36,185 bases of DNA from an uncultured Anaerobiospirillum sp. Lineage in GTDB: Bacteria > Pseudomonadota > Gammaproteobacteria > Enterobacterales > Succinivibrionaceae. Position numbers and translations under genes: made by a program. Below, piece after piece: positions 1-6,789 of this stretch (its first letter is position 1; each line of letters opens with the position of its first letter). The stretch spans positions 1 to 36,185 of the forward strand of contig CALXNA010000034.1 of assembly GCA_944389615.1 (NCBI GenBank), written 5' to 3'. The notes beneath the pieces were generated by a model, which worked only from the letters and a program-made list of their open reading frames with translations, did no database searches and was not told the DNA's origin.

Positions 1-807
1 AACTCCGCCAAGGACGACGCCGCAGGCCTGCAAATCGCCGACCGCTTAACCTCGCAGATCAATGGCCTCAACCAAGGCAACCGCAACGCCAATGACGGTA
101 TCGCCTTAGCTCAGACTGTTGAAGGCGGCCTCGACGAAATCTCGAACATGCTCCAGCGCATCCGTACCTTAGCCGTTCAATCCGCTAACGGTACCTTAGG
201 CGCGAACGACCGCGAAGCCATTCAAAAAGAGGCAAACTCGCTCACCGCAGAAATCACTCGTATCGCCAAGGATACCACCTTCGGCGGCAAGAACATTCTG
301 ATGGGCTTCAACGCTAGTTCCATCTACAAGACCAGCTCAAAGTTAACTGATTTGGGTGGCAAAACCAACACTAAGGGCGGCACCTTAACCTTACATGTCG
401 GCGCAAATACTAACAACAGAATCGACATGCAAGTATACAATTTCCAATTCAGTGCCTTAGCCTCTGCAGCAGGCTTAGCCGCAACTGACTACAACGGCGC
501 TGTTGGCTTCTGCTTAGCCAATCAATGTGCTGCTAACGCTTCGATCAAGTCCATCGACAAGATGATCGCCGTCGTTGACTCGCAGCGCGCTGACTTAGGT
601 GCTATCCAGAACCGCTTAGAGTCGTCGATCCGCAACCAGTCGAACGTCTCGGCCAACTCCGCTGACGCCCGCTCGCGTATCCGCGACGCTGACTTCGCCG
701 AGGAGTCTGCCAACCTGTCGCAGCAGTCCATCATCCAGCAGGCTGCTACCTCGATGCTGATGCAGGCTAACGCCCGCCCTCAATTAGCTCTCTCGATGCT
801 GGGCTAA
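1..807 (+). CDS. fliC: Flagellin, copy A (5' end cut by window edge)
   Basis: Flagellin is the subunit of the flagellar filament, exported through the flagellar type III apparatus. The frame is open from base 1 and ends with TAA at 805-807, giving 268 residues. Aligned to copy B, the first 38 residues lie outside the window. The N-terminal D0/D1 helices and the C-terminal block ending in the usual [12 protein letters not shown] tail are nearly identical to copy B. The motif [10 protein letters not shown] matches the conserved D1 patch that host TLR5 recognises in other flagellins. The central part (about residues 97-185 of this fragment) differs strongly from copy B and contains two cysteines (FCLANQC), which are rare in flagellins. 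A lysozyme gene follows 11 nt after the stop. Identity as a flagellin is secure; whether it is the major or a minor filament protein cannot be seen. Confidence 0.96.
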   Translation, partial: NSAKDDAAGLQIADRLTSQINGLNQGNRNANDGIALAQTVEGGLDEISNMLQRIRTLAVQSANGTLGANDREAIQKEANSLTAEITRIAKDTTFGGKNILMGFNASSIYKTSSKLTDLGGKTNTKGGTLTLHVGANTNNRIDMQVYNFQFSALASAAGLAATDYNGAVGFCLANQCAANASIKSIDKMIAVVDSQRADLGAIQNRLESSIRNQSNVSANSADARSRIRDADFAEESANLSQQSIIQQAATSMLMQANARPQLALSMLG

Positions 808-818
808 TCTGAGCTGTT

Positions 819-1259
819 ATGGCATTGACCACCTCCGATCAGGGGATCTCTCTGATTGAGGAGTTTGAGGGCTGCGCTCTCACCAGCTATATGTGCCCAG
901 CCGGGGTGCTCACCATTGGCTACAGCCATGTAGCCGCTGGTTTAACCTTAGGGCACACCATCAGCCCGGCTGAGGCCGATGCGCTCTTGCGCTCCGACCT
1001 CAAGGGCTTAGAGCAAGTCATCCACCGGTTAGTGGCGGTGACGCTCACGCAAAACCAGTTTGATGCCTTGGTCTCCTTTGCCTTCCACCTTGGGCTTGAT
1101 AACCTCAAGGCCTCGACTCTGCTCAAGAAGCTCAATCGCGGCGACTACGAAGGTGCAGCTGATGAGTTCCTGCGCTGGAATAAGGTCGCAGGTAACGCCC
1201 TGCCGGGCTTAACCCAAAGGCGCACTGCCGAGCGCGACCTGTTCTTAGGGCGCGCTTGA
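819..1259 (+). CDS. GH24 phage-type lysozyme, copy A
   Basis: This 146-residue protein is a T4-type (GH24) muramidase, which cuts the MurNAc-GlcNAc bond of peptidoglycan. The active-site region reads E17, C26 and T32, with the same 9- and 6-residue spacing as T4 lysozyme E11/D20/T26; cysteine in place of the aspartate is a known natural variant in phage endolysins. The motif GVLTIGYSH follows, with serine where glycine is usual. The C-terminal half (TQNQFDALVSFAFHLG, FLRWNK, LPGLTQRR) is typical of phage endolysins. I see no signal peptide or SAR membrane anchor. It starts 11 nt after the flagellin stop with no clear Shine-Dalgarno site, so it may be translated by coupling. No holin, spanin or other phage gene is nearby. 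The DNA reads as identical to copy B at 2707-3147. Family is secure; the role next to flagellin is unknown. Confidence 0.93.
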   Translation: MALTTSDQGISLIEEFEGCALTSYMCPAGVLTIGYSHVAAGLTLGHTISPAEADALLRSDLKGLEQVIHRLVAVTLTQNQFDALVSFAFHLGLDNLKASTLLKKLNRGDYEGAADEFLRWNKVAGNALPGLTQRRTAERDLFLGRA

Positions 1260-1275
1260 CCTCAATGCCTAACTT

Positions 1276-1324
1276 GGTGGCGCTCGCCACCCTCTCTCCA
1301 AGGCTCTACCTCAGGTAGGGCCTT
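1276..1324 (+). terminator. Hairpin pair ending flagellin-lysozyme unit A
   Basis: Two hairpins lie 16 nt after the lysozyme stop. The first is GGTGGC-GCTC-GCCACC at 1276-1291. The second, at 1300-1324, pairs AAGGCTCTACC with GGTAGGGCCTT around a TCA loop (11 bp including one G-T wobble). The downstream stretch TTGTGCGTTTG is only moderately T-rich, so this is a terminator by position and stem strength rather than a textbook case. Confidence 0.65.
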
Positions 1325-1333
1325 GTGCGTTTG

Positions 1334-1768
1334 AGCGCAACCAAGCGCTCTGCACCGCAGCAGCTTCCAAAGGCTCCCGCCGATGTGCCGCGAGCAGCAC
1401 ATAGCCATGAGCTGCGGATACCACGCTCAAAGCCTGCGCTGCTTGGGGGTAGAGCGGAACTGGGGGCCTTTCGCACACCTTGCTTTTGGCGCAGGTATGC
1501 GCTAAACTGTATTAAAGTCTTTGAGGCGATGTGATAGATAGATAGATAGATAGATAGAGCAAATTGTGTACCAACTGTTTATCTAGCGCCCTCCAACTTT
1601 GTAATTTTTTGTCAGCCTTAGACCCCAATTACCTCGGCGCGATGCAGCTGCGCACTCCTTGCCCCATACCTAAAGCAGATGACGCTGATACAGAGCGTCG
1701 CTTGGTTTACCCTTTGTTGCGCTGACCGCGAGGTCACTGTCCGCAACAGGCAATTGGGGACAAGGAAA
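1334..1768 (+). other. Upstream region of flagellin B, with GATA microsatellite
   Basis: This 435-bp stretch has no convincing gene. It contains six perfect GATA units at 1533-1556. A possible sigma70 promoter lies just before them: TTGCTT (1480-1485), 17-nt spacer, TAAACT (1503-1508). I looked for a sigma28-type flagellin promoter (TAAA, 15 nt, GCCGATAA); GCTGATAC at 1684-1691 fits the right half but no TAAA lies at the correct distance, so I do not call it. The matching region upstream of flagellin A is outside the window. Confidence 0.5.
1533..1556. repeat. (GATA)6 simple sequence repeat
   Basis: Six uninterrupted GATA units, followed by GAGC. The tract lies 212 bp upstream of the flagellin B start codon and about 25 bp after a possible -10 box, so it could fall in the 5' leader. 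Tetranucleotide tracts of this kind change length by slipped-strand mispairing in several host-associated bacteria. Whether this one varies is unknown. Confidence 0.9.
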
Positions 1769-2695
1769 ATGGCAGTATACGTAAACACCAATGTAAGCTC
1801 GCTCAATGGCCAGCGTTACCTCAACAATGTTCAGACCAGCCTGAACACCACCTACACCCGCCTCTCCTCGGGCCTTCGCATTAACTCCGCCAAGGACGAC
1901 GCCGCAGGCCTGCAAATCGCCGACCGCTTAACCTCGCAGATCAATGGCCTCAACCAAGGTAACCGCAACGCCAACGACGGTATCGCCTTAGCCCAGACCA
2001 TCGAAGGCGGCCTCGACGAAATCTCGAACATGCTCCAGCGCATCCGCACGCTCGCAGTACAGTCGGCTAACGGCACTCTGGGCAGTACCGACCGCGAGGC
2101 GATCCAAAACGAGGCTAACTCGCTGGTTTCGGAAGTCACTCGCATTGCCAAAGAGACCACCTTTGGTGGCAAAACGATCTTGGCCGGTTACGACAAGACC
2201 AACAGCACCTCGATCTACGCAAACTCCGTTGCCTTGAATACCTTAGGCGGTACTGACATTACCGGAGCTCAGCTCACCTTACATGTGGGCGCTAACACCG
2301 ACAATACCATCACTATGGACGTCTATAACTTCGTCTTTAGTAAGTTAGCCTCAGCGGCCGGTTTAGCAGACACCGATTACAACGCTTCAGTCGGCTTTTT
2401 CCTTAGCAAACAGGCCGATGCTAACGAAGCCATTGAATCAATCGACAAGTTAATTTCGGTCGTTGACTCGCAGCGCGCTGACTTAGGTGCCATCCAGAAC
2501 CGCTTAGAGTCGTCGATCCGCAACCAGTCGAACGTCTCGGCCAACTCCACTGACGCCCGCTCGCGTATCCGTGAAGCTGACTTCGCCGAGGAGTCTGCCA
2601 ACCTGTCGCAGCAGTCCATCATCCAGCAGGCTGCTACCTCGATGCTGATGCAGGCTAACGCCCGCCCTCAATTAGCTCTCTCGATGCTGGGCTAA
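1769..2695 (+). CDS. fliC: Flagellin, copy B (complete)
   Basis: A complete flagellin of 308 residues, the subunit of the flagellar filament. The start at MAVYVNTNVSSLNG is chosen because this is the usual flagellin N-terminus and because GGGGA (1756-1760) and AAGGA (1762-1766) sit just upstream; an in-frame ATG 30 codons earlier would add residues atypical of the family. The N-terminal D0/D1 region (about 1-140) and the C-terminal D1/D0 region (about 235-308) are strongly conserved and include [10 protein letters not shown]. The middle is short, as in small flagellins lacking big D2/D3 domains, and differs from copy A; it has no cysteine. The lysozyme gene follows after 11 nt. Copies A and B look like paralogues homogenised at their ends but free to differ at the filament surface. 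Confidence 0.97.
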   Translation: MAVYVNTNVSSLNGQRYLNNVQTSLNTTYTRLSSGLRINSAKDDAAGLQIADRLTSQINGLNQGNRNANDGIALAQTIEGGLDEISNMLQRIRTLAVQSANGTLGSTDREAIQNEANSLVSEVTRIAKETTFGGKTILAGYDKTNSTSIYANSVALNTLGGTDITGAQLTLHVGANTDNTITMDVYNFVFSKLASAAGLADTDYNASVGFFLSKQADANEAIESIDKLISVVDSQRADLGAIQNRLESSIRNQSNVSANSTDARSRIREADFAEESANLSQQSIIQQAATSMLMQANARPQLALSMLG

Positions 2696-2706
2696 TCTGA
2701 GCTGTT

Positions 2707-3147
2707 ATGGCATTGACCACCTCCGATCAGGGGATCTCTCTGATTGAGGAGTTTGAGGGCTGCGCTCTCACCAGCTATATGTGCCCAGCCGGGGTGCTCA
2801 CCATTGGCTACAGCCATGTAGCCGCTGGTTTAACCTTAGGGCACACCATCAGCCCGGCTGAGGCCGATGCGCTCTTGCGCTCCGACCTCAAGGGCTTAGA
2901 GCAAGTCATCCACCGGTTAGTGGCGGTGACGCTCACGCAAAACCAGTTTGATGCCTTGGTCTCCTTTGCCTTCCACCTTGGGCTTGATAACCTCAAGGCC
3001 TCGACTCTGCTCAAGAAGCTCAATCGCGGCGACTACGAAGGTGCAGCTGATGAGTTCCTGCGCTGGAATAAGGTCGCAGGTAACGCCCTGCCGGGCTTAA
3101 CCCAAAGGCGCACTGCCGAGCGCGACCTGTTCTTAGGGCGCGCTTGA
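2707..3147 (+). CDS. GH24 phage-type lysozyme, copy B
   Basis: Second copy of the 146-residue T4-type muramidase. The protein is identical to copy A and by eye the DNA is identical too. The catalytic set E17/C26/T32 and the endolysin-type C-terminus are present. As in copy A it starts 11 nt after the flagellin stop, lacks a signal peptide and has no clear ribosome binding site, so its expression is probably tied to the flagellin message. Complete identity of the enzyme beside divergent flagellin centres implies either very recent duplication or gene conversion with selection for filament variation. A cargo of the flagellar export system, a domesticated endolysin and a cytoplasmic lysis enzyme are all possible; the sequence does not decide. 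Confidence 0.93.
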   Translation: MALTTSDQGISLIEEFEGCALTSYMCPAGVLTIGYSHVAAGLTLGHTISPAEADALLRSDLKGLEQVIHRLVAVTLTQNQFDALVSFAFHLGLDNLKASTLLKKLNRGDYEGAADEFLRWNKVAGNALPGLTQRRTAERDLFLGRA

Positions 3148-3187
3148 CCTCAATGCCTAACTTGGTGGCGCTCGCCCCCCTCTCTCC

Positions 3188-3212
3188 AAGGCTCTACCTC
3201 AGGTAGGGCCTT
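3188..3212 (+). terminator. Hairpin ending flagellin-lysozyme unit B
   Basis: Identical to the 1300-1324 stem: AAGGCTCTACC pairs with GGTAGGGCCTT around TCA. It ends the repeat; unique sequence without a recognisable gene runs from 3222 to the ADP-ribosylglycohydrolase stop at 3375. Confidence 0.6.
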
Positions 3213-3374
3213 GTGCGTTTGTGGCCACTCAGCCCCTTTATTGCGCGACTTCTGCACGGCCACACTATCCCCCAGCTGTCATACACGGCCTCAAAGCTTT
3301 ACATGCGCTAAGGACGTCCAGTGGTGACCATGAAGTGGAGCTAGCTGGCGGTGCCTGCTGGACGGCGGCTGCGA

Positions 3375-4358
3375 CTAAACCGGTGCATGGCCGTAACGCT
3401 GGGCGGCGGCCGTCTTATCGGCTAAGACCTGTGCCATCTCGGCGCGTACTTTCTCAGGATCGAGCCGTACAGACTGTTCAAATGCGGCGAAGTTAGGATC
3501 CAACGCCGGGAGCTGCTTTGGTGCGGCGCGCTGGGCGCGGGCGCTAAAGCACTGCTCGGCAGCGAGGATGATGGCGCGCAGCGTATCGTCTAAGCCGGAT
3601 AAGACCACCTCACGCCACTTCTTGGGCAGTCCAAAGTAGGCTGCGGCCATGCCGCCCACCGTCGCACCTAAGGTATCGCTGTCGCCGCCTAAGGAAACGA
3701 CATTGCGGATCGCGTCTTCACACGAAGTGGCCTCATACCAGCCGCGCAGGGCGTAAGGGACGGTGCCTTGGCACGAGCTGTCAAAGGTGAAGTTCGGCCG
3801 GACTTCGTCCAAGGTAAAGCTCAGGTCGCAGTACGTCGCCTCCAGATACGCCTTGATCTCATCCTTGGGTAACTGAGCCCGGGCTAAATAGACCGCCTCA
3901 GCGGTCGCTTGGGCGCCGCGCAGCCCTTCGGGGTGATTATGCGACACCACGGTGACGGCATACGCCAAATCACGCGCCTCATCAAGGCTCTGAGCCGCAA
4001 AGCCACAGCTGCTTACACGCATGGCCGCGCCATTGCCATAGCTACCGTAGGCCGCAGCATCAGGTTGGTTGAGCCAGACGGCGAAGCTGGGGCCATAACC
4101 GGCCTGCGGGTAGACCCGCCCTAACTTGCGCATGCACGCGCGGGCGCGCTCTGAGACCAGCTGATAGTCAATGGGCCCGGTTTTGAGCGAACCGTCGGGG
4201 TTGGTCAGGGCCTCAACCAGCGCGCCTGCCACCGCAATGGTCATGACCGAATCGTCACTGTAGTGGCTGCGATGGCCCACCAACTCAAAGTCCTTGCGCT
4301 TGGTTGGCCGGAAGTCAAACTGCGAGCCGACCAAGTCGCCCAAGATAGCACCAATCAT
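3375..4358 (-). CDS. ADP-ribosylglycohydrolase family protein (DraG-like)
   Basis: A 327-residue member of the ADP-ribosylglycohydrolase/DraG family, enzymes that use two metal ions to remove ADP-ribose from proteins or small molecules. Visible motifs in order: GAILGDLVGSQFDF at 3-16, where the family usually has Glu in place of Asp15; SDDS at 34-37, corresponding to the metal-binding TDDT; GNGAAMRVS near 109-117; SHNHPEGLRGA near 139-149; and GGDSDT at 224-229. All metal-binding aspartates are present, so it is probably active. The start at 4358 has AGGAGG about 6 nt upstream; a longer frame from 4496 lacks this. There is no signal peptide. It is divergent from the TRAP operon, and no partner ADP-ribosyltransferase lies nearby, so the substrate is unknown. 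Confidence 0.9.
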   Translation of the reverse strand: MIGAILGDLVGSQFDFRPTKRKDFELVGHRSHYSDDSVMTIAVAGALVEALTNPDGSLKTGPIDYQLVSERARACMRKLGRVYPQAGYGPSFAVWLNQPDAAAYGSYGNGAAMRVSSCGFAAQSLDEARDLAYAVTVVSHNHPEGLRGAQATAEAVYLARAQLPKDEIKAYLEATYCDLSFTLDEVRPNFTFDSSCQGTVPYALRGWYEATSCEDAIRNVVSLGGDSDTLGATVGGMAAAYFGLPKKWREVVLSGLDDTLRAIILAAEQCFSARAQRAAPKQLPALDPNFAAFEQSVRLDPEKVRAEMAQVLADKTAAAQRYGHAPV

Positions 4359-4796
4359 AGCCCCCTCCTTATGCTGCAACTTAGCACTAAAGCACCATCT
4401 CATGTTACACCCCAAGGGCATGTACGGGGGCGCTGAGAGTTTAGAAGGGAGAAGCGCTGCCTGCCGCGCAGGGAGCAAATGATAGACATCCATCATGACA
4501 CTCAGCAGGTAACAAACGTGATAGTAAAGCTCTTCTTATGAAGTTTTGGTAGTTTTACTTCAAAAGTGTGAAGCAAGTCTGAAATTAATCCATCATTTTT
4601 GGCTAAAGTAAATGACAACAAACTTTCATTTGCTCGCTCCCGTGCCGCAGGTGCGGCGCGCGTAGGCTCAGCCACCACAGGTACGGCGCGGCGCTCTCAG
4701 GCGCAGGCGCCGCAGGCGGGGGCAGCTCTGGAAGTCAGGTTCAGCTTGGCGCTGGACACCCTTAGGCGCTTATTTCTTTTCTCTGGGGGAGTTGTC
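4359..4796. promoter_or_regulatory. Divergent promoter region between ADPRH and TRAP genes
   Basis: The 438-bp gap is AT-rich around 4500-4620 and otherwise GC-rich. It must hold promoters for the minus-strand hydrolase and the plus-strand TRAP operon. The clearest signal is the inverted repeat TGAAGT-12 nt-ACTTCA at 4539-4562, with CTTC-TTAT-GAAG overlapping its left arm (4532-4543). An in-frame extension of the TRAP small subunit runs back to 4599 but is Ala/Arg/Gly-rich low-complexity sequence and is better read as untranslated leader. I found no confident -35/-10 pair. Confidence 0.45.
4539..4562. promoter_or_regulatory. Inverted repeat, candidate RpiR operator
   Basis: TGAAGT and ACTTCA form perfect 6-bp arms around a 12-nt spacer, about 235 bp upstream of the TRAP small subunit. 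Known RpiR-family operators (for example those of MurR and HexR) are AT-rich palindromes with TGAA/TTCA- or TGTA/TACA-like ends. Linking this site to the RpiR gene at 9143 is inference from position and symmetry only. Confidence 0.35.
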
Positions 4797-5354
4797 ATGG
4801 AACGCCTCGGCAACGCAGTGATGAAATGCCTTGAGGTGGTGATTGTCGGCCTCATATCAGTGATGTCGATCCTCGTCATCGTCAACGTGGCACTGCGCTT
4901 CTTTTTCTCCTCGAGCATCGTCGTCTCCGAGGAGCTCTCACGCTTTATGTTCATCTACATCGTCTTCTTGGGCTCGATTGTCGCGCTCAAAGAAGATGGC
5001 CACATCTACGTGGACTTCATTGCTAAGGCGTTCCCACGCCCGATTCAATGGGTGCTCAAGCTTGTGGTCAATTGCTGCATGCTCTACTGCTGCTACGTAC
5101 TGCTCTTAGGCAGCGTTGAGCTGAGCGAGTACAACATGGTGGATAAGTCCCCGGTCGCGGGCATCCCAATGGGCTATATCTACTTTGCCGGTGCCATCGG
5201 CGCGGCGGGCATGGGGATCGTGCTCATCATCCGTATCATCAAGCACATCACCTCGTTTAGCTCGTGGCTCAAGGCTGCTCCGGCCCCTTCGGCTACGCCC
5301 GCTGATGCGGCTACTGCGGCTGATGCTGCCCCTTCGGCTGATAAGGAGGCTTAA
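4797..5354 (+). CDS. yiaM: TRAP transporter small membrane subunit (DctQ/YiaM type)
   Basis: Small membrane subunit of a tripartite ATP-independent periplasmic transporter, 185 residues, which bridges the binding protein and the large channel subunit in the inner membrane. Four hydrophobic segments are visible, the usual DctQ number, with the conserved VSEELSRFMFIYIVFLG block after the first. The start is placed at MERLGNAV because GGGGGAG lies 6 nt upstream and it aligns with YiaM-type starts. The C-terminal 25 residues are an Ala/Pro/Asp-rich tail not needed for the fold. The large subunit starts 2 nt after the stop, preceded by AAGGAGG inside the end of this gene, so the two are co-translated. 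The yiaM symbol rests on the strong YiaN similarity of its neighbour. Confidence 0.88.
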   Translation: MERLGNAVMKCLEVVIVGLISVMSILVIVNVALRFFFSSSIVVSEELSRFMFIYIVFLGSIVALKEDGHIYVDFIAKAFPRPIQWVLKLVVNCCMLYCCYVLLLGSVELSEYNMVDKSPVAGIPMGYIYFAGAIGAAGMGIVLIIRIIKHITSFSSWLKAAPAPSATPADAATAADAAPSADKEA

Positions 5355-5356
5355 CC

Positions 5357-6634
5357 ATGGAAGTTGCCATTTTCTTATGCGTTTTGCTCCTGAGCATCGC
5401 CATTGGCATCCCGATCGCCTTTGCGCTCATGATGTGCGGCCTTGCGCTCATGTTCTTTTTGGACATGTTCGACCCGATGCTGGTGGCGCAGAATCTCATC
5501 AACGGCTCTGATAACTTCACCCTGCTCGCGATCCCATTCTTCGTCTTCGCCGGTGAAATCATGAACGTAGGCGGTTTAGCCAAGCGTTTGATTGACCTGC
5601 CGATGCGCTTAGTCGGCCATAAGGCCGGTGGCCTTGGCTACGTGGTCATTATCGCCGCCGTGATCATGGCCTCGCTCTCGGGCTCGCCTGCCGCCGATAC
5701 CGCTGCGATCGCGGCCATCATGTTCCCAATGATGACCAAGGCCAATTACAACGGCCCGGGCTCAGCCGGCCTCATTGCCGCAGGCGGTATCATCGCCCCA
5801 ATCATTCCACCATCGATTCCATTCATCGTCATTGGTGTGACTGCGGGCGTTTCGATCTCCCAGCTCTTTATGGCCGGTATCGTCCCGGGCATCTTGATGG
5901 GCGTGGCCTTGTGCATCATGTGGTACTTAAAGTCGCGCCACTTCACCACCTCGCAGCGCTCCACCGGCGCTGAGATCTGGGCGGCGTTTAAGGCCAGTAT
6001 CTGGGCTCTGCTGCTCCCAGTCATCGTGATCGGTGGCTTTAAGACCGGTGTCTTCACCCCAACGGAGGCCGGTGCCGTCGCCTCGGTCTATGCCCTGTTC
6101 GTGTCGATTTGCGTCTACCGTGAACTCAAGCTCAAGCAAATCTACGATGCGCTCTTAGGCACAGCCAAGACTACCGCCGTCATCATGCTGATGGTCGCCT
6201 CCGCGCAGGTCTCGGCCTACCTCATGACCATCGCCGACCTGCCACTCTTGGTCGCCGAGCTCTTAGCGCCACTGACGGATTCACCACGCCTGCTCATGGG
6301 CCTCATCTTGCTGGTGCTCTTAGTCATGGGCATGGTCTTGGACTTAATCCCGATCGTACTGATCTTAGTCCCGGTCTTGCTGCCATTAGTACGCGAAGCG
6401 GGCATCAACGAGATCTACTTCTGCGTCATGTTCATCTTATGCTGCTCGATTGGCCTGATTACGCCACCAGTCGGCAATGTCTTGAACGTCGTCTCGTCGG
6501 TCACCAAGGTGCCATTTGAGCGCGCAGTCTTAGGTATCCTGCCTTATGCTGGCATTCTGATCGTCTTGATGTTCATTTTGCTCATCTTCCCTGATATCGT
6601 GATCGTACCAATGGAGTACCTCACGGCACGCTAG
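5357..6634 (+). CDS. yiaN: TRAP transporter large membrane subunit (DctM/YiaN type)
   Basis: Large channel subunit of a TRAP transporter, 425 residues and hydrophobic throughout, using an ion gradient to move an organic acid inward. The sequence follows E. coli YiaN closely as I remember it: LAIPFFVFAGEIMN near 53-66, MASLSGSPAADTAAIAAIM near 100-118, GGIIAPIIPPSIPF near 135-148, FTPTEAGAV near 233-241 and CSIGLITPPVGNVLNV near 362-377. These are the signature blocks of the DctM family. E. coli YiaMNO carries 2,3-diketo-L-gulonate, so a related sugar acid is plausible here, but the substrate cannot be read from the sequence. It overlaps no gene and is followed by a 155-nt gap holding a GC-rich hairpin before the binding protein. 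Confidence 0.95.
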   Translation: MEVAIFLCVLLLSIAIGIPIAFALMMCGLALMFFLDMFDPMLVAQNLINGSDNFTLLAIPFFVFAGEIMNVGGLAKRLIDLPMRLVGHKAGGLGYVVIIAAVIMASLSGSPAADTAAIAAIMFPMMTKANYNGPGSAGLIAAGGIIAPIIPPSIPFIVIGVTAGVSISQLFMAGIVPGILMGVALCIMWYLKSRHFTTSQRSTGAEIWAAFKASIWALLLPVIVIGGFKTGVFTPTEAGAVASVYALFVSICVYRELKLKQIYDALLGTAKTTAVIMLMVASAQVSAYLMTIADLPLLVAELLAPLTDSPRLLMGLILLVLLVMGMVLDLIPIVLILVPVLLPLVREAGINEIYFCVMFILCCSIGLITPPVGNVLNVVSSVTKVPFERAVLGILPYAGILIVLMFILLIFPDIVIVPMEYLTAR

Positions 6635-6789
6635 CCGGGGACGAGCTCTGGTGCTTGGGCTTCGACGCGCTGGGCGCGTAGTACGAACGCGCCGCCTGCT
6701 GCGCAGGGCGCGCGCCGGGGCCCTGAAGGTTTACTTTGCTCTGTTCACTTGCCGCCGCGGTGTGGCGGCACATTTGGAGATTTCGTTCT
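6635..6789 (+). other. Intercistronic gap with GC-rich hairpin before the binding protein
   Basis: The gap contains CCTGC-TGC-GCAGG flanked by further complementary GC (about 6690-6716). Such stems between membrane and binding-protein genes often protect the downstream message so that the binding protein is made in excess. That role is inference here. GGAG at 6776-6779 is the ribosome binding site of the next gene. Confidence 0.4.

Larger units (their letters stand above)
1..1333 (+). repeat. Flagellin-lysozyme tandem unit, copy A
   Basis: This is the left copy of a large direct repeat. Base 1 aligns to 1883 and base 1333 to 3221; the offset changes from 1882 to 1888 because of a net 6-nt (2-codon) indel inside the flagellin centre. 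The 5' flagellin part, the 3' flagellin part, the lysozyme gene and the downstream hairpins are nearly or fully identical. Only the flagellin centre has diverged. The similarity stops abruptly just after the terminator hairpin, where GTTTGAGC (A) and GTTTGTGG (B) part. Confidence 0.93.
1883..3221 (+). repeat. Flagellin-lysozyme tandem unit, copy B
   Basis: Right copy of the large direct repeat described for bases 1-1333. Within the hairpin after the lysozyme one base differs: the right arm GCCACC of copy A reads GCCCCC here (A to C at 3178), which breaks one pair of the first hairpin. The 3188-3212 hairpin is unchanged. The first 114 nt of flagellin B have no counterpart in the window because copy A is cut there. 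Confidence 0.93.

Noticed and set aside
1325..1534. A 69-residue plus-strand open frame between the lysozyme and flagellin B
   Set aside because: It begins inside the terminator hairpin, has no ribosome binding site and has Ala/Pro/Arg-rich composition typical of GC-rich non-coding DNA.
1684..1691. GCTGATAC as the -10 of a sigma28 flagellin promoter
   Set aside because: The matching TAAA should lie at about 1665-1668, where the sequence is CATA; the nearest TAAA is only 9 nt away.
819..3147. The lysozymes as part of a prophage in the window
   Set aside because: No holin, spanin, integrase, structural or regulatory phage gene is present, and the unit is bounded by flagellin and a shared terminator. 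A prophage upstream of base 1 cannot be excluded.
4599..4796. An N-terminal extension of the TRAP small subunit
   Set aside because: The added 66 residues are low-complexity Ala/Arg/Gly and a strong ribosome binding site exists at the internal start 4797.
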